43,441 nucleotides of DNA from assembly GCF_004570875.1 (NCBI RefSeq), contig NZ_SPQK01000027.1, positions 1-43,441 of the forward strand, written 5' to 3'. The notes beneath the pieces are model-generated. The model searched no databases and was not told the origin of the DNA. It saw only the letters and a list, made by a program, of their open reading frames with translations. The position numbers and the translations under genes were made by a program. Of this stretch, positions 24,216-31,916 are shown piece after piece; the stretch's first letter is position 1; every line of letters starts with the position of its first letter. Origin of the DNA: Blastococcus sp. CT_GayMR16. GTDB taxonomy: Bacteria; Actinomycetota; Actinomycetes; Mycobacteriales; Geodermatophilaceae.

Positions 24216-24800
24216 TCAGGGACGGCGGCCGTAGCGCGCCAGCAGCCGCACCAGGGGCGGGGCCGAGGCGGAGACCTCCAGCGGCGGGTCGAACAGCCCG
24301 GGGACGCCGTCCGCCGGGAGCCGTTCGGCGAAGACGAGACCCGCGGTGACGAGTTCGCCGTCCAGCTCGGTGTCGCCGTCGGTCGCCGACGCGAGGTCGT
24401 AGGAGTGGACGACCAGGTCTGCGGTCATCTCGAAGATGTACTCGGTGGCCGGCGTCGGCCCGCGCTCCAGGTGCACGGTGCGCATCAGTGCGTCGTCCTC
24501 GGCGAAGGCCGACAGCGCACCGTCGGCGGCGGTCTCCCAGCCGGTGAACGGGTCGTCGCCGAGCAGGTCGTCGGTGTCCTCGGGGAAGCGGCCGTCGATC
24601 AGGTCGAAGGGCTCCCCGGCGAGCAGCGGCGGCACCCACAGGGCCTCGTCCACCAGGTGCGCGACGAGGTCGGCGACGGTCCAGCCGGGGAGCGACTCGT
24701 CGTCCCACTGGTCCGGAGCCACGGCGTCCACCCGGTCGGTGAACTGCGCCTGGGCCCGCTGGAAGAGTTCGAGCAGCTCCACGGGTGAGAAGTCGGCCAT
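24216..24800 (-). CDS. DinB/maleylpyruvate-isomerase-fold protein (TIGR03083/03086-like)
   Basis: 194 residues from ATG 24800. It shows the four-helix pattern of mycothiol-dependent maleylpyruvate isomerase relatives: LPGWTVADLVAHLVDEALW, EMTADLVVHSYDLA and a C-terminal VFAERLPADG segment. His in VAHL and VVHSYDLA could bind a metal. Members are often thiol-dependent enzymes of unknown substrate. No signal or membrane segment. It is divergent from ltrA, with 135 bases between them. Confidence 0.75.
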   Translation of the reverse strand: MADFSPVELLELFQRAQAQFTDRVDAVAPDQWDDESLPGWTVADLVAHLVDEALWVPPLLAGEPFDLIDGRFPEDTDDLLGDDPFTGWETAADGALSAFAEDDALMRTVHLERGPTPATEYIFEMTADLVVHSYDLASATDGDTELDGELVTAGLVFAERLPADGVPGLFDPPLEVSASAPPLVRLLARYGRRP

Positions 24801-24935
24801 GCCCGTCAGTGAACAGGGCGAGGGCCCGGCCCGCCTCCCTCGTCGCCGGTCCTCTTGCCGAACGGCGCCGGCAGGCCCTGAGATGACGGTCGTCGAGCAG
24901 CGGGGCAGCCCCGCCGGACCCGGAGAGGTGCATCC

Positions 24936-26258
24936 GTGACGGACACCGACGCAGTCAAGTCCCAACTGCGCGACGACCTCCGGCACCGCCTCCGACCGAT
25001 GAGGGGGCGGGATCCTGACGAGCGGGGCCGGTCGGCGACCCCGCTCGAGCTGTTCTACGACCTGACCTACGTGGTCGCCTTCGGAGCCGCGGCGGCGCAG
25101 CTCGCCCACCACGTCATAGACGGCGAGGTGGGCCCGGCGATCGGCGCCTTTGCCTTCGCGATCTGGGCGGTGAGCTGGGCGTGGATGAACTTCACCTGGT
25201 TCGCCTCCGCCTATGGCAACGACGACGCCCTGTTCCGGATCGCGACCATCGTGCAGATGATCGGCGTCGTCATCCTGGCGCTGGGGCTGCCAGTGAGCTT
25301 CGACGCCGCCGCAGAGGGACACAGTCCCAACAATGCCTTGATGGTCGTCGGCTACGTGATCATGCGGGTCCCGCTCATCGGGCTGTGGCTCCGCGCTGCG
25401 CAGGAGGACCCGGCTCATCGGCGAACCGCTGTCGCGTACGCGATCATCATCGCGATCGCGCAAGTCGGTTGGGTGTTGACCACGGTGGTGCACCTGCCGG
25501 TGGGAGTCACCGTCGGCGCGCTGGTGGCACTGGCGCTGGCGGAGATGGTGGCCCCGGTCGTGGCGGAGCGGCGACTCGGGCCGGTGCCGTGGAACGCGGG
25601 GCACATCGCAGAGCGCTTCGCCCTGCTCACCCTCATCTGCCTGGGCGAGGTCGTCGCTGCGACGACGGGAGCGGTCGCCACTCTCACCGGCGCGCAGGGC
25701 TGGTCGGTCGCGGCCGCGGTGATCGCCGCGTCCGGGCTTCTGCTCGCCGCGGCGCTGTGGTGGGCCTACTTCCTGATCCCCTCGCGAGCGATCCTGGAGG
25801 AGTGGCCTGGTCGCACCGTCGCCTGGCGGTATGCCCACCTGCCGATCTTCGGCGCCATCGTCGCGGTAGGAGCAGGGCTCGAGGTCGCCGCGGCCGCCGT
25901 GGAGGAGGCGGACCTGTCGCTGCTGACGGTCTCCCTCGCCCTCGTCGTGCCCGTGGGCGCAGTCATCGTGACGATCTTCGCGACGTGGAGCGTGCTGATG
26001 CACTCCTACGACCTGACGCACGTGCCGCTGTTCCTGCTGTCGCTGGTGCCCTTGGCTGCGGCGCTCGCGGTCGGCCTCGCGGCAGGTCCCGACGACCCCG
26101 TCGGCTTCCATGGGTCGCCGGGGGACACCACCGCCCTGGTGGCGGTGATCGCGCTCGTCATGCTGTCGGCCGTGGTCGAGGTGGTCGGCCACGAGAAGGT
26201 GGGATACCCCCACACGATCCGGGTCATCGAGGCCAAGGCCTCAGCCCGACCGGGCTGA
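24936..26258 (+). CDS. LtrA family (low temperature requirement protein A) membrane protein
   Basis: 440 residues from GTG 24936, behind GAGAGG. The conserved N-terminal TPLELFYDLTYVVAFG and WAWMNFTWFAS segments mark the LtrA family, followed by about ten to twelve hydrophobic helices. It is an inner-membrane protein; the family's biochemical role is unsettled. Codons look slightly less GC-rich than those of flanking genes, and it interrupts the order seen in mycobacteria, so it may have been inserted here. A perfect terminator hairpin follows. Confidence 0.9.
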   Translation: MTDTDAVKSQLRDDLRHRLRPMRGRDPDERGRSATPLELFYDLTYVVAFGAAAAQLAHHVIDGEVGPAIGAFAFAIWAVSWAWMNFTWFASAYGNDDALFRIATIVQMIGVVILALGLPVSFDAAAEGHSPNNALMVVGYVIMRVPLIGLWLRAAQEDPAHRRTAVAYAIIIAIAQVGWVLTTVVHLPVGVTVGALVALALAEMVAPVVAERRLGPVPWNAGHIAERFALLTLICLGEVVAATTGAVATLTGAQGWSVAAAVIAASGLLLAAALWWAYFLIPSRAILEEWPGRTVAWRYAHLPIFGAIVAVGAGLEVAAAAVEEADLSLLTVSLALVVPVGAVIVTIFATWSVLMHSYDLTHVPLFLLSLVPLAAALAVGLAAGPDDPVGFHGSPGDTTALVAVIALVMLSAVVEVVGHEKVGYPHTIRVIEAKASARPG

Positions 26259-26280
26259 GCCGCCGGCGGCCGTTGACGAC

Positions 26281-26318
26281 GACGGCCAGGTCGCCCCCGA
26301 GGGAGCGACCTGGCCGTC
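26281..26318. terminator. Bidirectional terminator between ltrA and moeZ
   Basis: Perfect 14-bp arms GACGGCCAGGTCGC (26281-26294) and GCGACCTGGCCGTC (26305-26318) with a 10-base loop, 22 bases after the ltrA stop and 7 bases after the moeZ stop. Confidence 0.85.
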
Positions 26319-26325
26319 GGTCGTG

Positions 26326-27486
26326 TCAGTAGGTCGGGAGCGCCTTGTCGATGCGGGTGGCCCACGCCGTCACGCCGCCCTGGACGTGCACGGCGTCCTT
26401 GAAGCCGGCCTGCTTGACCGCGGCCAGCACCTCGGCCGAGCGGACGCCGGTCTTGCAGTGCAGCACGATCGGACGGTCCTGCGGCAGCTGCGCCAGCGCC
26501 CGGCCGGAGAGCAGCTCGTCCTTGGGGATGAGCTTGGCGCCGGGGATCGACACGATCTCGTACTCGTTGGGCTCACGGACGTCGATCAGCTCGAAGTCCT
26601 TGCCGGCGTCCATCATGTCCTTCAGCTCGTCGACGGTGATCGTCGAGCCCGCGGCGGCCTCCTGGGCCTCGACCGACACGACGCCGCAGAAGGCGTCGTA
26701 GTCGATGAGTTCGGTGATCGGCTCACCCTCGGGGTCCTTGCGCACCTTGATCGTGCGGAAGGTCATCTCGAGGGCGTCGTAGACCATGAGCCGACCGAGC
26801 AGCGTGTCACCGATGCCGGTGATCAGCTTGACCGCCTCGGTGGCCTGGATCGCGCCGATGGTCGCGCAGAGGACGCCGAGCACGCCGCCCTCGGCGCAGC
26901 TCGGGACCATGCCGGGCGGCGGGGGCACCGGGTAGAGGTCGCGGTAGTTCGGGCCGTGCTCGTTCCAGAAGACCGAGACCTGGCCGTCGAAGCGGTAGAT
27001 CGAGCCCCAGACGTAGGGCTTGTCCAGCAGCACGCACGCGTCGTTGACCAGGTAGCGCGTGGCGAAGTTGTCGGTGCCGTCGACGATCAGGTCGTAGTCG
27101 GCGAAGATCTCCAGCACGTTCTCGCTGTCGAGCCGCGTCTCGTGCAGCCGGACGTCGATCAGCGGGTTGATCTCCTTGATGGAGTCGCGCGCGCTCTCGG
27201 CCTTGGACCGGCCGACGTCGGACTGCCCGTGGATGATCTGGCGCTGCAGGTTCGACTCGTCGACGGTGTCGAACTCGACGATGCCCAGCGTGCCGACGCC
27301 GGCCGCGGCGAGGTACATGAGGACGGGCGAGCCGAGCCCACCGGCGCCCACGGCGAGCACCTTGGCGTTCTTGAGCCGCTTCTGCCCGTCCATGCCGACG
27401 TCGGGGATGATCAGGTGGCGGCTGTAGCGGCGGACCTCCTCGATCGAGAGGTCGGCGGCGGGCTCCACCAGGGGTGGCAGGGACAC
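26326..27486 (-). CDS. moeZ: MoeZ/MoeB-type sulfur-carrier adenylyltransferase-sulfurtransferase
   Basis: 386 residues from GTG 27486, 7 bases after AGAGGAG. N-terminal E1 domain: GAGGLGSP (47-54), DESNLQRQ, DGTDNFATRYLVND, PSCAEGGVLG. C-terminal rhodanese domain with active-site HCKTGVRS (Cys ~345). It lacks the CxxC zinc pairs of E. coli MoeB, as do other actinobacterial MoeZ proteins. It adenylates and thiolates the C-terminal glycine of ubiquitin-like sulfur carriers for molybdopterin, thioamino acid or siderophore synthesis. A SigR-type promoter upstream links it to thiol stress. Confidence 0.95.
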   Translation of the reverse strand: MSLPPLVEPAADLSIEEVRRYSRHLIIPDVGMDGQKRLKNAKVLAVGAGGLGSPVLMYLAAAGVGTLGIVEFDTVDESNLQRQIIHGQSDVGRSKAESARDSIKEINPLIDVRLHETRLDSENVLEIFADYDLIVDGTDNFATRYLVNDACVLLDKPYVWGSIYRFDGQVSVFWNEHGPNYRDLYPVPPPPGMVPSCAEGGVLGVLCATIGAIQATEAVKLITGIGDTLLGRLMVYDALEMTFRTIKVRKDPEGEPITELIDYDAFCGVVSVEAQEAAAGSTITVDELKDMMDAGKDFELIDVREPNEYEIVSIPGAKLIPKDELLSGRALAQLPQDRPIVLHCKTGVRSAEVLAAVKQAGFKDAVHVQGGVTAWATRIDKALPTY

Positions 27487-27542
27487 GGGTTGCTCCTCTT
27501 GGATCCGACTACGGCCCACGCGGAGCCGTCGTTCACGCGAGT

Positions 27543-27569
27543 AACAGCGTCCCACCCGCACGGATTCCC
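27543..27569 (-). promoter_or_regulatory. SigR/SigH-type promoter of moeZ
   Basis: Minus strand GGGAAT (27569-27564), exactly 18 bp, GTT (27545-27543). This matches the disulfide-stress sigma consensus fully; the start codon is 57 bases downstream. Confidence 0.7.
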
Positions 27570-27597
27570 GACTCGACCCGGTGTGGCCGAGGTGTGA

Positions 27598-27750
27598 GGG
27601 CCCGGAGGGTCCTCCCGCCGAGGCCACGTGGGCCGCCCTGCGAGGTGCGGTTCACGAGCGGAGGCCGAAGGCCTCCCTAGAGAACCGCAGAACGGGCTCA
27701 GCGCAGGTGGGGACGGCACCTGGCCGCGATCGGGAGCGCGGAGCGCGACC
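27598..27750 (-). repeat. Post-stop repeat element, copy 3, with nested cruciform
   Basis: Directly after the DUF3152 stop (27751) is an imperfect GC hairpin, then CGCGGCCAGGTGCCGTCCCC and CTGCGCTGAGCCCG. Beyond these, 27646-27689 is a two-level palindrome: outer arms TGCGGTTC/GAACCGCA, inner arms GGAGGCC/GGCCTCC around GAA. The far end, GGGCCCGGAGGGTCCTC, also occurs at the outer end of the 11-kb array. The rest of the 264-base gap holds the moeZ promoter. Confidence 0.75.
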
Positions 27751-28704
27751 TCAAGGATAGGGCCACGCATTCTTCACGCAGCCGTCGAGGCCGAGGGTCT
27801 GCTGCTGCATGACCGGGGCGATCTCCCCGGTTCCCGGGCACGGCTCGTGGCCGTTGCCGAGCACGTGCCCGACCTCGTGGTTGATCACGTAGAGGCGGTA
27901 GGTCGCGATGTCGCCCTGGTAGTCCGGCACGGCCGTGGCCCAGCGGGCGAGGTTGATGGTGGCGCGGTCGCCGTAGCGGCAGGACGTGTATCCGCCAGTG
28001 CCGACGCCCGGGCAGTAGGTCTCCATGTTGCCGGGGCTGACCAGGCTCACCTTGAAGTCGAACTGCCCGGCGGCGGCCTCGGTGGCCCCGACCCGCTGGA
28101 AGGACATCCGGCCCTCGTTGCCCCAGGAGCGCGGGTCTCCGAGGGTCGACTCCACGGCGGCGGCGAACGCGGAGCCGTCGACGTCGATGCCGTCCTCCAC
28201 CTCCACGATGAAGCGCTGCACCGGGCCACTGCCGTAGACCTGGGACGAGCCGTCGACCACGGACAGTGAGCCCTCCCCGACCTCGACGTAGGTCTCCTCG
28301 CCCACCACCTGGGGGGCCTGGCTCGGCCCGACGTCGCCCTGGGCCGGGGCGGTCGGCACGCTCTCGACCGTCGGCACGGGTACGGAGGTGGCCGCGGTCG
28401 GCGCGGCGGCGCCGGCGGTCTGGGTGCCGGGTGAGCTGAGCGCGAGGTCCACGAGGACGGCGATCGTGGCGATCGTCAGCAGCGGGACGGCGTATGCGCG
28501 CCAGCCGTACCGGAGGACGAAGCGGCGTACCCGCCCCGGGCGGCTGCGGTTCGCCCCGCGCTCGCGCGGGGGCGCCGGGAGCGCGGGGCGGGCGACGAGC
28601 GGACCGGGGCGTGCCGGTCGCGGACTGCCGGGCCTGGGGTCTGCACGGCGACCATCCGCCGGGCGTCCTCCCACTGGCCGCACTCCTGGTCCTCGTTCGT
28701 GCAC
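27751..28704 (-). CDS. DUF3152 metzincin-like membrane-anchored protein
   Basis: 317 residues from GTG 28704; the N-terminal ~65 residues are Arg/Pro-rich and the start is uncertain. One membrane segment (YAVPLLTIATIAVLVDLAL, ~70-90) anchors an extracellular domain ending in NHEVGHVLGNGHEPCP. This is an HExxHxxGxxH zinc motif like that of metzincins, here HEVGHVLGNGH. Cysteines (ETYCPG, YTSCRY, EPCP, DGCV) could form two disulfides. It is orthologous by position to Rv3207c beside moeZ. A secreted or surface protease is inferred; the substrate is unknown. Confidence 0.87.
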   Translation of the reverse strand: MHERGPGVRPVGGRPADGRRADPRPGSPRPARPGPLVARPALPAPPRERGANRSRPGRVRRFVLRYGWRAYAVPLLTIATIAVLVDLALSSPGTQTAGAAAPTAATSVPVPTVESVPTAPAQGDVGPSQAPQVVGEETYVEVGEGSLSVVDGSSQVYGSGPVQRFIVEVEDGIDVDGSAFAAAVESTLGDPRSWGNEGRMSFQRVGATEAAAGQFDFKVSLVSPGNMETYCPGVGTGGYTSCRYGDRATINLARWATAVPDYQGDIATYRLYVINHEVGHVLGNGHEPCPGTGEIAPVMQQQTLGLDGCVKNAWPYP

Positions 28705-28717
28705 GGGCGTCAGCGGG

Positions 28718-29767
28718 TCAGCGTCTCACGCTCCGTGGCGTGTCGACTGCAGCCTGGGGTTCCCGGCACGTTGCCTCGTCCATGGCCTCGACCATGCCCA
28801 GCACCGCCCGGGCGGTCGGCTCCGGCGCCTCGAGCATCGCCACGTGTCCCACGCCGTCGAGCACGAGCAGGCGGGAATCCGGGACGACATCGGCGAGCCG
28901 CGGCGCGAGGGCCGGGTCGACCAGCCGGTCCTTGCCGCCCCAGATCACCAGCGTCGGCCGGCTGATCACTCGCGCCGCCCGCCAGGCGTTGGCCGCGCCG
29001 ACCCGCAGGTAGGACGTGATCAGCCCACGCATGCTGCGGGTGAGCGCGCGGTCGGCCCACGGCTGCTCGGACCGCTCGCGCATCTCCTGGACCGCCTGCT
29101 CCAGTCGCTCCGGCGGGACCCGGGACGGCTCGCCGAAGCACATCCGGACCATGGCCCGGACGCTTTGCTCCGGAGTGATGGCACCGATGCGGCGGGCGGC
29201 CAGGGAGGGGATTCCCGGAACCAGGAGCAGCAGCAGCGCCCGGTTGAAGGCCGGCGGAACCCGGTAGACGGGCATGGCCGGCGAGATCAGGGTCAACGAC
29301 GCGACCAGGTCCGGACGGCGGCTCGCCACCAGCAGGCTCACCAGCCCGCCGAGGGAGTTGCCCAGGAGGTGCACCGGCCGGCCTTCGCCGTCCCCCGGCT
29401 GCCGCCGGACGTGCTCCAGGACGTCGATGACGGCGTGCACGTGCCCTCGGATCGAGTAGCGCCCGCGCGGCGGCGGCTGCGAGCGGCCGAAGCCGGGCAG
29501 GTCGACCGCCCAGCCGTCGAACCGAACGGCCAGCAGCGCGGCGAGGTCGGTCCAGTTCGTCGATGCCCCACCCAGTCCGTGCACGTACAGAGCGCGCTCC
29601 CGCGGGCCCGCGGTGCCGTCGACCTGCCCCGTCCACGGGGTCGCGCGGACGAACACCTCACCGCCGCGTACGGCGATCTGCTCTCCCGGCCACGGCGGGA
29701 GCACGGACTTCAGCGGCGGCAACGGCGTGGTGGAGGCGGCGGCCTGCGCTGCGAGAACTTCGGACAT
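28718..29767 (-). CDS. Alpha/beta hydrolase (serine)
   Basis: 349 residues from ATG 29767. HGLGGAST (oxyanion), GNSLGG nucleophile elbow (Ser), WGGKDRLVDP (Asp) and GVGHVAMLE (His) give a complete triad, with a lid between the elbow and the Asp. It resembles lysophospholipase/esterase-type hydrolases. The gene precedes DUF3152 by 13 bases on the same strand, so they form an operon. TACCTT on the minus strand, 7 bases before the ATG, suggests leaderless transcription. Confidence 0.88.
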   Translation of the reverse strand: MSEVLAAQAAASTTPLPPLKSVLPPWPGEQIAVRGGEVFVRATPWTGQVDGTAGPRERALYVHGLGGASTNWTDLAALLAVRFDGWAVDLPGFGRSQPPPRGRYSIRGHVHAVIDVLEHVRRQPGDGEGRPVHLLGNSLGGLVSLLVASRRPDLVASLTLISPAMPVYRVPPAFNRALLLLLVPGIPSLAARRIGAITPEQSVRAMVRMCFGEPSRVPPERLEQAVQEMRERSEQPWADRALTRSMRGLITSYLRVGAANAWRAARVISRPTLVIWGGKDRLVDPALAPRLADVVPDSRLLVLDGVGHVAMLEAPEPTARAVLGMVEAMDEATCREPQAAVDTPRSVRR

Positions 29768-29774
29768 CCATTCG

Positions 29775-29810
29775 AAGGTAATCCCCGACCGGACGACGTG
29801 CGGTTGGGGA
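29775..29810. promoter_or_regulatory. Leaderless -10 box and possible TetR operator
   Basis: AAGGTA (29775-29780) is TACCTT on the minus strand, 7 bases before the hydrolase ATG. TCCCCGACC (29782-29790) and GGTTGGGGA (29802-29810) form a dyad with 8 of 9 bases paired and an 11-base spacer, between the hydrolase and the divergent tetR; this is a candidate operator. TAACAT at 29820-29825 is a likely -10 for tetR. Confidence 0.45.
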
Positions 29811-29835
29811 ACCCGCCGGTAACATCCCTTCCGTC

Positions 29836-30483
29836 ATGCAGCCGCCACGTCCCGCCGCCGTGAACAGCCGGCGCACCTCCCGCCTGCCGAGGGGTGCGCG
29901 CCGGCTGCAGCTGCTGCGTGCTGCACAGGACGTCTTCGTCGCCCAGGGCTTCCACGCCGCCGCGATGGACGACATCGCCGACCGCGCCGGGGTGAGCAAG
30001 CCGGTCCTCTACCAGCATTTCCCGGGCAAGCGGGAGCTGTACCTGGCGCTGCTCGAGGAGCACGTCTCCGAACTGGCCGCCCGCGTCGCCGAGGCCATGG
30101 GCAAGACCGACGACAACCGCGAGCGCGTGGACGGCGCCGTCGGTGCCTACTTCGACTTCATCGACGCCGAGGGCGAGGCCTTCCGCCTGGTCTTCGAGTC
30201 CGACCTGCGCAACGACGACGACGTCCGCGCCATCGTCGACCGCGGCACGCGCGTCTGCGTCGAGGCGATCGCCGGGGTGATCGCCGCCGACACCGGGGCC
30301 GACCCCGAGCGGGCGCTGCTGCTCGCCTCCGGGCTGACCGGGCTGGCCGAGACCAGCGCCCGGTGGTGGCTGCCGCGCAAGGGCACCGTGTCCCGGGACG
30401 AGGCGGTGTCCCTGATGTCGGCGCTGGCCTGGCGCGGCATCTCCGGCTTCCCCCGCGTCGACGGCGACCACACGTCGCACTGA
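29836..30483 (+). CDS. TetR family transcriptional regulator
   Basis: 215 residues from ATG 29836. The DNA-binding domain is clear: LLRAAQDVFVAQGFHAAAMDD then GVSKPVLYQHFPGKRELYLALL. The remainder is an all-helical ligand-binding domain with a single Cys (RVCVEA). It stands where Rv3208 stands in M. tuberculosis, before DUF3107, and is divergent from the hydrolase-DUF3152 operon, which it may regulate. Ligand unknown. Confidence 0.92.
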   Translation: MQPPRPAAVNSRRTSRLPRGARRLQLLRAAQDVFVAQGFHAAAMDDIADRAGVSKPVLYQHFPGKRELYLALLEEHVSELAARVAEAMGKTDDNRERVDGAVGAYFDFIDAEGEAFRLVFESDLRNDDDVRAIVDRGTRVCVEAIAGVIAADTGADPERALLLASGLTGLAETSARWWLPRKGTVSRDEAVSLMSALAWRGISGFPRVDGDHTSH

Positions 30484-30581
30484 CCCTCGTTCGCTGACGG
30501 CGCACCCGTTCGACGGGTCCCGGCCGCGAGGCCTGGACTAGCGTTGGGGTCAGTCGCGCGAACCGAGGAGGCATCGCTTAC

Positions 30582-30818
30582 GTGGAAGTCAAGATCGGTG
30601 TTCAGCACTCCCCCAGGGAGCTGGTCATCGACAGTCCCAAGACCCCTGAAGAGATCGCAGCCGATGTGTCGGCAGCCATGGCCGGCGGCACCAAGGACGG
30701 CCTGCTGACCCTGGTCGACGAGCGGGGTCGTCGCGTCGTCGTCCCTGTCGACCGGATCGCCTACGTCGAGATCGCGCAGCCCGACCAGCGCCGCGTGGGC
30801 TTCATCGCCGGCGCCTGA
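30582..30818 (+). CDS. DUF3107 small protein
   Basis: 78 residues from GTG 30582, with GAGGAGG upstream. The sequence MEVKIGVQHSPRELVID ... IAYVEIAQPDQRRVGFIAGA fits the DUF3107 family (Rv3208A/TB9.4 in M. tuberculosis), a compact mostly beta protein of unknown function. Cytoplasmic; no cysteines. A TAGCGT -10-like box at 30539-30544 suggests its own promoter. Confidence 0.9.
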   Translation: MEVKIGVQHSPRELVIDSPKTPEEIAADVSAAMAGGTKDGLLTLVDERGRRVVVPVDRIAYVEIAQPDQRRVGFIAGA

Positions 30819-30836
30819 CACAGAAACCAGCTCCAC

Positions 30837-30944
30837 CGGGCCCTCCGGTGTGGGGGCCGGAGGCCTCCCGCCGGGGGGCCCTGTCACGCTCGGCGCAAGG
30901 GCGGAGGGCACCTGGCCGCGGTGTCGGCCTGGAGGCCGACGATG
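30837..30944 (-). repeat. Post-stop repeat element, copy 4
   Basis: After the ferritin-like stop (30945), hairpin GTCGGCCTCCAGGCCGAC (30940-30923), then ACCGCGGCCAGGTGCCCTCC and GCGCCGAGCG. Further on are GC-rich palindromes (GGGCCC, GGAGGCCTCC). The stem sequence is entirely different from the 2119 copy but keeps the shape and the central CCTCC. It fills the 126-base convergent gap with DUF3107. Confidence 0.75.
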
Positions 30945-31601
30945 TTAGGGGTTCAGCCCGAGCGCCTTCATCCGCTTCGTGTGCGCGTCGGTGATCCGCT
31001 TGATCAGGCGGGCGACGCCGCCGAGGTCGCCGGTGCCGCTGATGATCAGCTCGGCCAGCCCGTCGTGCTCGGCGATGACCGCCTGCGACTGGGTCATCGC
31101 CTCCCCCACGAGGCGCCGTCCCCACAGGGACAGCCGTCCCGGCACCCGGCGGTCCGCCTTGATGGCGGCCCGGACCTCGCGGACGGCGAAGTCCGCGTGG
31201 CCGGTGTCGGCGAGCACCTCGAGGACCAGCGCGCGGTCGGGCTCGGGCAGGAACCCGGCGATCTCGCGGTAGAAGTCCGAGGCCAGTCCGTCACCGACGT
31301 AGGCCTTGACGAGTCCTTCCAGCCAGTTGCTCGGCTTGGTGCCCTCGTGGAACGAGTCGAGGGCGGAGACGAACGGGGCCATCGCCTGCTGCGGATCGAC
31401 GCCGAGCTCGGTCAGCCGGTCGGTCAGCCGGCCGTGGTGGGTGATCTCCGCGGCCGCCATGCGCGCCAGAGCGGCCCGACCCCCGAGCGTCGGGGCCAGC
31501 CGGGCATCCTCGGCGAGCCGGTCGAAGGCGGTCAGCTCCGCGTACGCCAGCACCGCCAGCAGGTCGACGACCGCAGGACTGTCGACCGGGGGCACAGGCA
31601 T
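30945..31601 (-). CDS. Ferritin-like fold protein
   Basis: 218 residues from ATG 31601. Helices carry AELTAFDRLAED, AAEITHHGRLTDRL, YREIAGFLPEPD and VLADTGHADFAVREV, a ferritin-like di-iron layout of Glu and His ligands, related to the MiaE/ferritin-like family. It matches Rv3210c by position between DUF3107 and the DEAD-box helicase. Whether it is an oxygenase or an iron-binding protein cannot be told. It converges on DUF3107, with a repeat element between, and is divergent from the helicase. Confidence 0.82.
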   Translation of the reverse strand: MPVPPVDSPAVVDLLAVLAYAELTAFDRLAEDARLAPTLGGRAALARMAAAEITHHGRLTDRLTELGVDPQQAMAPFVSALDSFHEGTKPSNWLEGLVKAYVGDGLASDFYREIAGFLPEPDRALVLEVLADTGHADFAVREVRAAIKADRRVPGRLSLWGRRLVGEAMTQSQAVIAEHDGLAELIISGTGDLGGVARLIKRITDAHTKRMKALGLNP

Positions 31602-31692
31602 CTCCAGGGAATCGGTGGGGCGGGCGCCGAGTGGACGGGGTGGCGTAGGTCACCCGGGAGCGCGGCGCGCAGAGGCTAACCGGTGGCCGCGC

Positions 31693-31916
31693 TAGGATGG
31701 GAATCGGCGAGCCGTCAGGCTCGCTGTGTATCTGTGCGCTGACGACCGCTGGACGACGCCCCGCTGGGGCTGTCTCCCGGGCCGATGTTCCTGACGCCCG
31801 GTTCTGCTGGCTGCGTTGGCGCTGGAACTGATCCCGCGACAACCGACCGGGACAGGTCCGCCGCAGCGGATCCCCGCCGCCGGACCCGGTCCCCCAGCAG
31901 ACCAGAGGCGAGAGCA
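31693..31916 (+). promoter_or_regulatory. Long 5' leader of the DEAD-box helicase mRNA
   Basis: A -10-like TAGGAT (31693-31698) is followed almost at once by hairpin GCGAGCC-GTCA-GGCTCGC (31707-31724), so the mRNA would begin with a stem-loop, then run ~190 bases before the proposed start. A 22-codon GTG-initiated frame (31726-31794, Cys/Trp-rich) lies in it without a ribosome site. Long structured leaders are usual for RNA helicase genes. An ATG at 31785 would turn part of this into an N-terminal extension. Confidence 0.45.
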
